Source: Bacteroidia bacterium (lineage in GTDB: Bacteria; Bacteroidota; Bacteroidia; Flavobacteriales; Flavobacteriaceae). Taken from it: a DNA stretch of 64,000 bases. Where the stretch lies: positions 95,332-159,331 of the forward strand of contig JAUIBW010000010.1 in NCBI GenBank assembly GCA_030427585.1. Reading direction: 5' to 3'. The position numbers were made by a program, and so were the translations under genes. The notes below the pieces were generated by a model. It was not told the DNA's origin. It saw only the letters and a program-made list of their open reading frames with translations, and searched no databases. Of the stretch, positions 8,840 to 16,940 are shown one piece after another; positions within the stretch are counted from its first letter, which is position 1, and each line of letters opens with the position of its first letter.

Positions 8840-9745
8840 TCAACCTATTACTTTTTCAATACTATATTTCGATTTTTCTAAAATGATTTTTAGTTCATTC
8901 TTTTCTATATCGGTTAATGGTTTTAATGGGCTTCTCAAGTTTCCTCCTTCTTCTCCTAAAATAGTTAAACCTGCCTTAACTGCTCTTGGTAATCCTTTGT
9001 TTACTATAAATTTCAGAAGATTAATCTGCTTATAAAATATGTCCTGCGCATGTCGTAAGTCATTTTCCCGAATAGCATCATACAATGCAATATTAAGTTC
9101 GGGGATAAGGTTTGGTGCCGCTGTACACCATCCCATTGCACCAGCAGAAAGAGCTGCTAATGCCAAAGGGTTTGAACCATTATAAAAAGCTACATCTTCA
9201 CCTAATTCCTTTCTTAAATAGTGCATACGTTGCACATCACCCGTGCTTTCTTTAATCATAGTAACATTAGGGATTTCCAACAAACGTTTTAGCAATGCAG
9301 GCGACATGTCTACTCCACTTGTAGCGGGGTTATTATAAGCCATAATCGGAATAGAAATCTGCTTTGCTACCGTGTCATAGTGCCTAACGATCTCGTTATC
9401 TGTTAATTTCCAGTAACTCATTGGGATAATCATAACTGCTGTAGCACCAGCTTTTTCTGCAAACTTAGCATGATACACCGTTCTTTCTGTTGTTAGATTC
9501 GAAACTCCAACCAAAACAGGAAGTCGTTGATTAACTTGTTGAATTGTTGCTTCGGTTATCGCTTCTTTTTCCTGATCTGTAAGGTATGGAAGTACACCTG
9601 TACTTCCTAAAGGAGCAATACCATGAGATCCATTTCTTATTAATCGTTCTAAAAGTTTTTTAAACAAATCAATATCTACTTTTTCATTAGTATCGAATGG
9701 TGTAATAGGATAAGCAATCACGCCTTTAAATGGTACATTTTTCAT
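8840..9745 (-). CDS. Dihydrodipicolinate synthase/N-acetylneuraminate lyase family protein
   Basis: 301 residues, a class I TIM-barrel aldolase. The Schiff-base lysine is Lys165 (TMIKEST), the catalytic tyrosine is Tyr137 (AYNNPATSG) and the carboxylate-binding loop is GSTGVLPYL. The family includes true DapA, sialate lyase, keto-deoxy-gluconate aldolase and hydroxyproline-derived deaminases. Its place with a cupin and under a divergent MocR gene, not in a lysine operon, argues for a catabolic role. The GSTGVLPYL loop also differs from the GTTGE loop of biosynthetic DapA. It follows the cupin gene by 21 bp, so the two form one transcript. Confidence 0.82.
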   Translation of the reverse strand: MKNVPFKGVIAYPITPFDTNEKVDIDLFKKLLERLIRNGSHGIAPLGSTGVLPYLTDQEKEAITEATIQQVNQRLPVLVGVSNLTTERTVYHAKFAEKAGATAVMIIPMSYWKLTDNEIVRHYDTVAKQISIPIMAYNNPATSGVDMSPALLKRLLEIPNVTMIKESTGDVQRMHYLRKELGEDVAFYNGSNPLALAALSAGAMGWCTAAPNLIPELNIALYDAIRENDLRHAQDIFYKQINLLKFIVNKGLPRAVKAGLTILGEEGGNLRSPLKPLTDIEKNELKIILEKSKYSIEKVIG

Positions 9746-9766
9746 TATGTATATTTTTTTGATGAT

Positions 9767-10228
9767 TTATAAATCTCTTCCTTCTTCTTCGCGAAGTGCT
9801 ACACCTAGGTTTTGAAGCTGAGGCGCATTTTCACTAGCAATGTATTTTGCACTTTTTGTACTACTCAAATTTTTATGGCGATGCCAGGTCCAACTGGGAA
9901 TGTAAACAGCATCTCCTGCTTTCCAATCTACCCTCTTATCTTCTATTTCGGTATACCCCTCTCCTTCGATTACATATAGTAATGTTTCATACGTATGCCT
10001 GTGTTTGTTTGTCATTTGATCTGGCAACAAACCACCAATCGTCATACTTACATTTTTACTAGGTAGGTCGATAAAAAAAACAGGATGTTTTCTTTCTGTA
10101 GAGAACTGATCATGTACCCCTGCATTTTCTACATTTTTATGTATTAATGTATCGGGCATTACAAATTTTGGTCTTGCAAAAGTTTCATGAAAATCTTTTG
10201 AACTGAATTTTTTTTCTTTAGTTTCCAT
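9767..10228 (-). CDS. Cupin-domain protein
   Basis: 153 residues forming one cupin beta-barrel. The two metal motifs are HRHTYETLLYVIEGEG and the later WHRHKN segment, giving likely metal-binding His and Glu. Such single cupins are isomerases, dioxygenases or sugar/amino-acid binding enzymes. It is the first gene of the unit with the DapA-like lyase and is divergent from the MocR regulator, so it likely acts on the same compound. The exact reaction is unknown. Confidence 0.78.
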   Translation of the reverse strand: METKEKKFSSKDFHETFARPKFVMPDTLIHKNVENAGVHDQFSTERKHPVFFIDLPSKNVSMTIGGLLPDQMTNKHRHTYETLLYVIEGEGYTEIEDKRVDWKAGDAVYIPSWTWHRHKNLSSTKSAKYIASENAPQLQNLGVALREEEGRDL

Positions 10229-10247
10229 TGTTTTCTAATTTTTTGTT

Positions 10248-10265
10248 CATTGTATTATTACAATG
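10248..10265. promoter_or_regulatory. Palindrome in the cupin promoter region
   Basis: CATTGTATTATTACAATG is a perfect 7-bp inverted repeat with a 4-base spacer, 20 bp upstream of the cupin start. It may be an operator or simply part of an AT-rich promoter. Confidence 0.35.
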
Positions 10266-10282
10266 TAAAAGTATTTGATATT

Positions 10283-10326
10283 TGGACTATCTTTATGGTA
10301 CAGAAAATACATAAATAGATAGTCCA
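10283..10326. promoter_or_regulatory. Likely MocR operator between cupin and mocR genes
   Basis: TGGACTATC (10283-10291) is repeated inverted as GATAGTCCA (10318-10326), 26 bases apart, ending one base before the mocR start codon. The 35-bp centre-to-centre distance is close to whole helical turns. MocR/PdxR regulators usually autoregulate from such divergent spacers, so this is the best candidate binding site. The binding itself is inferred. Confidence 0.6.
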
Positions 10327-10327
10327 G

Positions 10328-11743
10328 ATGCTTAGACCTTGGAAACTTCAAATTAAAATCGATCTTACCAGTAAGAAAGCTATATATCTGCAAATTGCAG
10401 ATGCTATTATTGATGCGATTAAAAACGAGCAATTACATAAAAACCAGACCTTGCCGGGAAGCAGGCAATTAGCAGAATTAATAAAAGTAAATAGGAATAC
10501 AGTTGTTGAAGGTTTAAATGTCTTAATTGCAGAAGGATGGCTTGTTTCTAAAGAAAGAAAAGGAACATTTGTAGCCAATGTCTTTCCTAAACAGGACCAA
10601 CATAAAAACATATATAGAAAAAATACTTTTGATAATGAGCATTTATCAAAACCCTTAATCGTTTTTGATGATGGATTTCCTGATAGTAGACTTGCTCCAA
10701 CCGTAGCATTAGCAAGAGCATACAGGCAAATTTTTAACCGCAAAGCTCGTTGGCAAATGATGGGGTACAGTAATGAACTAGGGGATTCTGAGTTTAGAAA
10801 TGCAATGGTACAAATGCTAAATTTTAAGCGAGGGATGAATATTTCAATTCATGAAATTTGCATCACCAGAGGTAGCCAAATGGCAATGTATTTAACAAGT
10901 CAATGTTTATTAAAAAAAAATGATTTTGTATTAATAGAAAACCCAGGTTATAAACCAGCATGGCAAGCTTTTGAGAGTATTGGAGCCAATCTTCTTCCTG
11001 TTTCGATAGATGATCAAGGGTTAAGTATTGATGATGTGAAGTATTATTTAAAAAAATATAAAAAGATAAAAGCAATATACACGACTCCTCATCATCAATT
11101 TCCTACAACTGTAACCATGAGCTTACAAAGACGTTTAGAGTTAATCTCATTATCTAATCAATACGGATTTACCATTATTGAAGATGATTATGATAATGAA
11201 TTTCATTTTGGATATAGGCCTGTTTTACCAATTTCTAGTTTTGATAACGTTCAGTATTTTATTTATATAGGAACATTAAGTAAGATCATTGCACCTGCCC
11301 TACGGATTGGTTATTTAGTGGGAAGTCAAAGTTTTATAAAAAAGGCAGGAAATCTTCGTAAAATTATTGATGTACAGGGTGATAATATCATGGAGCAAGC
11401 TATTTTACAATTAATCAGAGACGGAGAAGTAAAACGTCATTTAAAAAAAACCTCGGCGATATACAAAGCCAAAAGGGACTATTTCGAGACCTTACTGCAT
11501 ACCTATCTAAAAGAAAAAGTATCTTTTAGTAAACCAGATGGAGGGCTAGCTTTTTGGCTAATGCCTAAAAAAGAAGTAGATGTTTTTCAGGTTGTCAAAA
11601 AGCTAAACATGCAAGGTATAGATATCATTACGCCTAATAAATTTAGTTTTAACAAACCCATACATGGTTTCCGTTTAGGATATGCATCATTATCTGAAGA
11701 GCATTTAAAAAAAGGGATTATTGCACTTTCTAAATTATTATAA
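10328..11743 (+). CDS. MocR/PdxR family regulator (GntR HTH fused to aminotransferase)
   Basis: 471 residues. Residues ~10-80 form a GntR winged helix (SKKAIYLQIADAIIDAIKN, then LPGSRQLAELIKVNRNTVVE). The rest is an aminotransferase class I fold, with the PLP lysine at Lys319 (GTLSKIIAPALRIGYL) and the EDDYDNEF cofactor region. These proteins sense PLP or PLP adducts of amino compounds instead of catalysing transamination. It is divergent from the cupin/DapA-like pair across a 99-bp spacer with an inverted repeat, so it most likely controls that pair and itself. The ATG lies right after the operator, so the transcript leader must be short. Confidence 0.9.
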   Translation: MLRPWKLQIKIDLTSKKAIYLQIADAIIDAIKNEQLHKNQTLPGSRQLAELIKVNRNTVVEGLNVLIAEGWLVSKERKGTFVANVFPKQDQHKNIYRKNTFDNEHLSKPLIVFDDGFPDSRLAPTVALARAYRQIFNRKARWQMMGYSNELGDSEFRNAMVQMLNFKRGMNISIHEICITRGSQMAMYLTSQCLLKKNDFVLIENPGYKPAWQAFESIGANLLPVSIDDQGLSIDDVKYYLKKYKKIKAIYTTPHHQFPTTVTMSLQRRLELISLSNQYGFTIIEDDYDNEFHFGYRPVLPISSFDNVQYFIYIGTLSKIIAPALRIGYLVGSQSFIKKAGNLRKIIDVQGDNIMEQAILQLIRDGEVKRHLKKTSAIYKAKRDYFETLLHTYLKEKVSFSKPDGGLAFWLMPKKEVDVFQVVKKLNMQGIDIITPNKFSFNKPIHGFRLGYASLSEEHLKKGIIALSKLL

Positions 11744-11775
11744 TGAGATATCACACAACCCCAATCATTCTGTTC

Positions 11776-12063
11776 TCATTGATGATAATGATTTAAATCT
11801 GTTGTACTCATTACGGGAGTGAACTCTATTATACTATATTCTGCTACTTCTTTTTCTATTAGTGGATCTTTATCTAATATTTCATAAACTTCTTCTTTTG
11901 AGTCGCAATTAGCAATTACAATTCCTCCTGTTCTAGGTGATTTGGGCCCTCCTATTATAAATTTCCCTGTGTTGTATTGTTCTGAGATATAACTACGGTG
12001 AGCTTCAGTAAAACGATTAACTTCTTCTATTGGTTTAACAAAATTAAAATTGATAATAAACAT
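11776..12063 (-). CDS. YCII-domain small protein
   Basis: 95 residues with a YCII-like ferredoxin-fold pattern: conserved AHRSYISEQYNTGKFIIGGP, then a GGIVIANCDSKEEVYEILDKDP segment. Family members are small proteins with a conserved His-Asp pair and few known functions. Last gene of a four-gene unit (hxlR, nudC, dinB, this), 10 bp after the DinB gene. Confidence 0.78.
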   Translation of the reverse strand: MFIINFNFVKPIEEVNRFTEAHRSYISEQYNTGKFIIGGPKSPRTGGIVIANCDSKEEVYEILDKDPLIEKEVAEYSIIEFTPVMSTTDLNHYHQ

Positions 12064-12073
12064 TGTATATTTT

Positions 12074-12625
12074 TTAGTTCTTGGTTATTACTTTGATATC
12101 TAAATACCGTTCTTTTATGATATTGAAATGTCTTAGTTCATGCCCTGCTATATGGTATGCTAACCCTCTAACAGTTCTATTATTAATATTCCCAACAGAC
12201 GTGCCACTTCGCATAAAACAATCATCTGGTAAATATTTAAAAAGCGCTATGGTTGATTTTCTTACCATCTCATATTCATCAAATATACTTTCTAAGCTTC
12301 GCTCATTGGCTTTAGAATATACTGCATAATCTTTTTCTTCAAATCCAGGCAAAGGTGTTTTATCATTTCTTGCATATCGCAATGCTCGATACGAAAAAAT
12401 ACGTTCATCATCAATAATATGTACCAGGATCTCTTTAATAGTCCACTTATTCTTAGCATACCTGTGATACAGTTTTTCTTCTGGTAAATTGTATATAAAG
12501 TTTTTGATGGTAATAAAATTATCCCACAAATGATTTAAAACTTCGCCATCATCCTGCAACAAGTCCATATATATGCTAGAGTAAGCAGGAAACTCACCAG
12601 AAACAGGTTTATCAATTTTCCTCAT
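12074..12625 (-). CDS. DinB-family metal-binding protein
   Basis: 183 residues with a four-helix DinB/YfiT-type pattern. WTIKEILVHIIDDERIFSYR gives the first conserved His, and YHIAGHELRHFNII gives the second pair, forming a three-His metal site. Proteins of this fold are often thiol-dependent transferases (bacillithiol or mycothiol) or of unknown function. Its start overlaps the stop of the upstream NudC gene by four bases, and it is under the HxlR regulator, which fits a stress or electrophile role. Confidence 0.8.
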   Translation of the reverse strand: MRKIDKPVSGEFPAYSSIYMDLLQDDGEVLNHLWDNFITIKNFIYNLPEEKLYHRYAKNKWTIKEILVHIIDDERIFSYRALRYARNDKTPLPGFEEKDYAVYSKANERSLESIFDEYEMVRKSTIALFKYLPDDCFMRSGTSVGNINNRTVRGLAYHIAGHELRHFNIIKERYLDIKVITKN

Positions 12626-13539
12626 AACATTTTGTTTAGATTATTATTCGCCCAGGTTTCTATTAAAAATCTGGCTATAGAATCTGGCCTCGAAAGTGTT
12701 AGCTCTTCTTTTAATACGCTCTTATGTATTTGTTCTGCCGAAAACCAGGCTGCTTCTTTAATTTCTTCGCCATCTACCACAAATTCTGTGTGTTCTACCT
12801 CGGCAACAAATCCCATCATTAAGGAAGATGAAAATGACCATGGTTGGGAATCAATGTAACGTAAATTAGTTACATCTACATTCACTTCTTCTTTCATTTC
12901 TCTTACCACAGCATCTTCAAGGCTTTCGCCAATTTCTACAAATCCTGCAAATGTGGAACACATATATCCATTATCAATTTTTCTTTTATTCAATAGACAT
13001 AAGGGTTGTCCTTCTTTTGGTTTATACTCAATAAGCACGATGATAGCTGGAGAGATTTGTGGGTAGAAAACAGTAGAGCATTTTGGGTTTTTACATTTTT
13101 TGCTATGCCCATTTTCCCAGCTTTTAGTGTCTGCTCCACAAGCACCACAAAACCTGGTTATTTTATGCCACTTATTAATCCCCAAGGCATACGCCAAAAG
13201 CGCTGCTTGTTCATTTTCTAATTGATCTACTAAATCTCTAATATCATAAAACTGACCTCCTTTTAAAATTTTTGAAACATTTTTTATATCTGCTTCTGTT
13301 AACTCGGCTGTCCATATTTTTTTGTCTTTCTGCACTCCTAAAAAAGAGCTGTTGAGTGAGATCTGATCAAAGAGTTCTAATGGAAACATGGCTAATTCTT
13401 TACTTTCCCTTTCTTGAAAGAAGTAAAATTTATGCTGAAACGAGATAATCAAAACATCATTTGCAGAAACTACTGAAGGAGTTCTTCTGTTTTCTGCAGC
13501 TCTATCAAAAAACGGATTACTATAATATTGTTTTTTCAT
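12622..13539 (-). CDS. nudC: NADH pyrophosphatase / NAD-cap hydrolase (Nudix)
   Basis: 305 residues, close to the family length. Order: N-terminal domain, a four-Cys zinc ribbon (CGACGADTKSW, then KKCKNPKC), and the Nudix box (GFVEIGESLEDAVVREMKEE). The NudC-specific motif SQPW follows the box; here it reads SQPWSFSSSLM, where the consensus has SQPWPFPxS. The enzyme cleaves NADH and removes NAD caps from RNA. It overlaps its neighbours by four bases on each side, which marks a tight operon. Confidence 0.88.
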   Translation of the reverse strand: MKKQYYSNPFFDRAAENRRTPSVVSANDVLIISFQHKFYFFQERESKELAMFPLELFDQISLNSSFLGVQKDKKIWTAELTEADIKNVSKILKGGQFYDIRDLVDQLENEQAALLAYALGINKWHKITRFCGACGADTKSWENGHSKKCKNPKCSTVFYPQISPAIIVLIEYKPKEGQPLCLLNKRKIDNGYMCSTFAGFVEIGESLEDAVVREMKEEVNVDVTNLRYIDSQPWSFSSSLMMGFVAEVEHTEFVVDGEEIKEAAWFSAEQIHKSVLKEELTLSRPDSIARFLIETWANNNLNKML

Positions 13540-13868
13540 TTCGAGGTATAATTATTTGCCCAGGTTTTTGCCCATTTACCTAGTGGAGATAATAATTCGA
13601 ACAGCTCTTTTCCTTGCTCAGTTAGCACATATCCATCAATAGAACGCTCTATAAGATGAGATTCTGTCAACTCCTTTAATCTCTTATTTAGCGTAGTGGG
13701 AGAAATTGATTCGCAATACTCTTGTAACTTCCTAAATGTACTTGGACCTCTATACAGATGCCATATTATTCCCATAGCCCAACTTCTTCCTAACAAATCA
13801 AAAAGAGCCATGATAGGTTGTCCGGTTTTTGATCCTCTAACTGGTTTTCCTGGTTTTGGTGTTGCCAT
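13536..13868 (-). CDS. HxlR family transcriptional regulator
   Basis: 110 residues from the chosen ATG (MATPKPGKPVRG); the frame continues 19 codons further upstream, but those codons run into the palindromic operator, so the shorter form is preferred. It is a winged helix of the HxlR type: LLGRSWAMGIIWHLYRGPSTFRKLQ, SPTTLNKRLKELTESHLI, then YVLTEQGKEL. Members often sense electrophiles or oxidants through Cys; here the only Cys is in EYCESISPTT. First gene of the operon with nudC, dinB and ycii. Confidence 0.87.
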   Translation of the reverse strand: MATPKPGKPVRGSKTGQPIMALFDLLGRSWAMGIIWHLYRGPSTFRKLQEYCESISPTTLNKRLKELTESHLIERSIDGYVLTEQGKELFELLSPLGKWAKTWANNYTSK

Positions 13869-13876
13869 ATCACAAA

Positions 13877-13917
13877 TTGCTACATATTTAATAGCAAAGC
13901 TACATAAAGTGTAGCAA
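13877..13917. promoter_or_regulatory. Nested palindromic operator upstream of hxlR
   Basis: The outer arms TTGCTACA (13877-13884) and TGTAGCAA (13910-13917) are perfect inverted repeats. Inside, TTGCTA/TAGCAA (13877-13882, 13892-13897) and GCTACA/TGTAGC (13899-13904, 13910-13915) form two further palindromes. Four half-sites of one sequence just before the start codon suggest two dimers of an autoregulating HxlR protein. Confidence 0.65.
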
Positions 13918-13983
13918 TAAATCAATAAAAATAACTTTTATGTGTACAGGTAGCGTTATCAGTAGTATTGCATAGCAAAAAAC

Positions 13984-14019
13984 AGAAGACAATTTGATCC
14001 CAAACTCAAATTGCCTTCT
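13984..14019 (-). terminator. Terminator after the broken monooxygenase-like gene
   Basis: On the minus strand AGAAGGCAATTTGA pairs with TCAAATTG plus TCTTCT (one mismatch), followed by a T run (GTTTTTTG). Core arms are 13990-13997 and 14006-14013. Confidence 0.6.
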
Positions 14020-14081
14020 ATTACATAAAAAAATAGCCACTAATAGGTGTCTCTTTTTCTAAAGAGAGTAGGTTCTAATTT

Positions 14082-14491
14082 CTAAAAACAGAATAGACTC
14101 TAACATCTGGGGCGCTTTCTAGATAAGGTTTTAATTCTCTAACCACATCTTTTTCGAATAAGTTCGATGACAGGTATGCTTTTGCATCTGCTTCAGATTT
14201 AAAACCATGCATCACCTGCACATCTTAGGTTCTTAGGATCAATTCTTTTGATACTGCTCCTTTGATTTGTTTTAAAAATGGCTCTTTGTATTTAAGATAT
14301 ATACCTGCAGCACGTTCTCGATTTTCTGATTTGATTTTCAGGGTAATTTGTAAATAGGCATTTGTTTCTGCTTTTTTGTCCATTGTCATTGATGTTAATG
14401 TTAATAACACTATTGTCGCGAATATTGGCAATAGTCTGATCGAAAATTTAAATTTTGATTTCATTGCATTCATAATTTTGTTACAGAACAA
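14082..14491 (-). pseudogene. ABM-like monooxygenase-fold gene with an in-frame stop
   Basis: The first 88 codons (start at 14491) encode a membrane or signal segment (LLPIFATIVLLTLTSM) and half of an antibiotic-biosynthesis-monooxygenase-like domain (LQITLKIKSENRERAAGIYL). They end at a TAA at 14225-14227. In the same frame the next 47 codons, to a stop at 14082, continue the domain: DVQVMHGFKSEADAKAYL and a final DVRVYSVF. No shift is needed, so a single base change of a sense codon explains the break. A hairpin terminator lies after the second part, not after the TAA. The domain call is moderate. Read-through is possible but less likely than a recent nonsense mutation. Confidence 0.65.
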
Positions 14492-14547
14492 AAGTAGCTT
14501 GTAACAAGACTCAAGAAAATGGACAAAACCTACTATAATTAGTAAAT

Positions 14548-15423
14548 TTAGGAAATCGTTTTCCTAAACTCTGAGGGGGAGATTTTAAGATGTTTTTTAA
14601 AATACTTGATAAAATAATAAGGATCTTGAAATCCCAAATCATATCCTATTTGGTTTATTCGAGCATTAGTATGCACCAATTTTCTTTTGGCTTCTAAAAG
14701 AATTCTATCGGTAATCACTTGCGAAGTTGTTTTTCCCATTTCGGATTTAATAATAGCATTAAGTGTTTTTGTTGAAATAGAAAGACGATCTGCATAATTA
14801 GATACAGGCCAATTTTGATTAAAGTTATGTTCTAAAAGATCTCTAAACTTGAGATATGTAAAATTGCGGCTTGAGTCGGTTTTGATTGTTGTATCATTTT
14901 TTCGCTTCTCACGTTCTATACGAAGCAAAAAAGCTTTTAGCACATTAGATAGAATCATTTGGTTACCAAATTCACCACTATTTTTCGTTTCATTTTCTAT
15001 TTGCTGAAAATAGCTTAAAATCTGGCACTCCTGCTCACCAGAAACCTGATAGAAGGGTTCTTGATAATTATTAAATATAGAATAGGTAAGAAAAAAGTTG
15101 ATGTCGGTTTCGTTATTTAAAATAAATGACTCATTAAAATGAAGTAACAAACCGTTATAATCCTGGCGTTGTTCAAAAAAATGAACCTGATTTTTGGCGA
15201 TAAAAAAAATCCTGTTTTTTTTAATATCATACTCTTCAAAATCTATAAAATGCTTTCCTTTATTGCTTTTAAACCAAATGATTTGATAAAAACTATGTGT
15301 ATGTGGTTTTGAAGAGTGCTGGGAATGTATTTTTTGATATTCGGCCAAATCATAAATATCGAATTGCCTCTTTTGAGGTTCATCTTTTAGAAAATGATAT
15401 TTTTCAATTTCTTGTTCTGACAT
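14548..15423 (-). CDS. AraC family transcriptional regulator
   Basis: 291 residues. The N-terminal ~160 residues are a cupin-like sensor (KPHTHSFYQIIWFKSNKGKH), and the C-terminal ~100 residues carry the double helix-turn-helix (PVSNYADRLSISTKTLNAII and IGYDLGFQDPYYFIKYFKK). It is probably an activator for a small-molecule response. The nearest downstream gene on its strand is the broken monooxygenase-like gene, 56 bp away, which may have been its target. The ligand is unknown. Confidence 0.87.
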   Translation of the reverse strand: MSEQEIEKYHFLKDEPQKRQFDIYDLAEYQKIHSQHSSKPHTHSFYQIIWFKSNKGKHFIDFEEYDIKKNRIFFIAKNQVHFFEQRQDYNGLLLHFNESFILNNETDINFFLTYSIFNNYQEPFYQVSGEQECQILSYFQQIENETKNSGEFGNQMILSNVLKAFLLRIEREKRKNDTTIKTDSSRNFTYLKFRDLLEHNFNQNWPVSNYADRLSISTKTLNAIIKSEMGKTTSQVITDRILLEAKRKLVHTNARINQIGYDLGFQDPYYFIKYFKKHLKISPSEFRKTIS

Positions 15424-15459
15424 TACTTTTGCTTCATACTATCCTCGAAATGAAACTTA

Positions 15460-16242
15460 TTATGCGGAATATACTTTTTTAATAATTTCTCTTATATCGG
15501 TATAGAAATGCTTTGAATTTTCTATCATATGCCAGTGTCCCACACCTTTATAAAGCTTATTTGGAATATTGTGCTCTTTTATAAAGTTCTGGGTGTCTTT
15601 GGGAGTATCTAAATCACCCCATATGTATATCTTATTACAAGTTAAGTCTCTAAACTCAAACCCGCATTGGTTATCCTTAATGTGCTCCTGACTTGTAATC
15701 CCCCAATTACGCATTCCCCGAGGCTCGGCAAGTCTAAAGCTGCAATAATATCTTTTGTACCGTTCCTCTTCTATGGCATTTTCAAAAATCTTTTTTTCGA
15801 AAAATTGGGCAAATTCTTCTGCTGTATTGTATTGTAACGGTTTACTCGAAAAATAGCTATCTGCCTCTGTTAGATTTCCTTCTATATTAATATAGTAATT
15901 AATCCTACTTGCTAATTGTTGGCAAACCCAGGTTCCTATAAGTGCGCCAATCGAATGTGCTACAATATTTATTTCTACATCGTTCTCTATTTCTTTTTCT
16001 ATTACTTTCGAAAGCAAATCTGCCTGCGCTTTAATCGATACATAGTTAGAATTTACAGGGCTAACTCCAAACCCAGGAAGATCTACAACATAAAGATTAA
16101 ATCCTGATGCAAGATTAGAGTTAAAAACCTCTTTATATGCTAAACCAGAATCGGCAAATCCATGTAAAAACCAAATCGATTGTTTGGTTTTATCTACAAT
16201 ATTATACCTTATAAATATATCATCAAGGACTTTTATTTTCAT
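15460..16242 (-). CDS. Alpha/beta hydrolase
   Basis: 260 residues. The oxyanion segment is FLHGFADSG, the nucleophile is Ser97 in AHSIGA, and the likely catalytic His is in GVGHWHMIEN near the end. It is cytoplasmic, with no signal. It hydrolyses an ester, amide or C-C bond; the substrate is unknown. The gene follows the DUF4269 gene by 6 bp, so they share a transcript. Confidence 0.82.
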   Translation of the reverse strand: MKIKVLDDIFIRYNIVDKTKQSIWFLHGFADSGLAYKEVFNSNLASGFNLYVVDLPGFGVSPVNSNYVSIKAQADLLSKVIEKEIENDVEINIVAHSIGALIGTWVCQQLASRINYYINIEGNLTEADSYFSSKPLQYNTAEEFAQFFEKKIFENAIEEERYKRYYCSFRLAEPRGMRNWGITSQEHIKDNQCGFEFRDLTCNKIYIWGDLDTPKDTQNFIKEHNIPNKLYKGVGHWHMIENSKHFYTDIREIIKKVYSA

Positions 16243-16248
16243 ATGTTT

Positions 16249-16773
16249 TTAGTATCTCAAATTTAATAGTTCCTTATAAGGATCTCCTTTCAAACCTAAG
16301 AGTTTAGCAAATGCTTGTTCGGTTTTCACTCCTTTAGATTTTAATTCCTTTATTTTGGACCGAAACTCGATTCCTTTTTCCTTCAAAATTTTATATTCTA
16401 CAACCATATGCCTATACGCGTCCTGTTGTTCGGCAGGAATATTTTGCCCAAAAATCTCTATATCAAATCCATTGGATCGAAACCGGCAAACCGTTCTTTT
16501 TGTTTCACCATATGTTCGAGTCGAAATCGTAAAGTCTTTTTCTTTTTGAAATGATCTGATAATTAAGCTTGTAAATTTTGCATGATCTTCGCATTCGCAA
16601 ATAATATCCAGGTCGCTTTGTGGTACATCAATAGCAATTGGTATAGTTCCTGTTAAGATAGGGGTATATGCTCTCAGTATCTGCATAATATCTAACCTCA
16701 ACAAAGTATCATATGCTTTTCTTTGTCGAGTATTTCCAAATTTTAAATACGCTATAGTTCTAAAATCTATCAT
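16249..16773 (-). CDS. DUF4269 nucleotidyltransferase-like protein
   Basis: 174 residues. GTIPIAIDVPQSDLDIICEC holds the Gly-Thr and the paired acidic residues (DLD) of a minimal nucleotidyltransferase fold, and a third acidic position is likely in GFDIEIFGQ. This matches DUF4269 of the polymerase-beta-like superfamily. Its target is unknown. First gene of a two-gene unit with the hydrolase. Confidence 0.75.
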   Translation of the reverse strand: MIDFRTIAYLKFGNTRQRKAYDTLLRLDIMQILRAYTPILTGTIPIAIDVPQSDLDIICECEDHAKFTSLIIRSFQKEKDFTISTRTYGETKRTVCRFRSNGFDIEIFGQNIPAEQQDAYRHMVVEYKILKEKGIEFRSKIKELKSKGVKTEQAFAKLLGLKGDPYKELLNLRY

Positions 16774-16940
16774 GACTGATGAAACAAAAACTATGATTAG
16801 TGTAAGGTATAAAACGGCTATAAAAAATGTTATAAAATTAAGTTAATGCCAACCAAAATAGTTATTTGATCATCTTATCTTTACTGTAGAAGTATTAAAT
16901 ATAATCAATTTCATTAGCTCATTAGACTACTTTACCTAAT

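Noticed and set aside
13869..13925. Longer HxlR protein from the upstream ATG
   Set aside because: The added codons lie inside the palindromic operator and are not part of the family domain.
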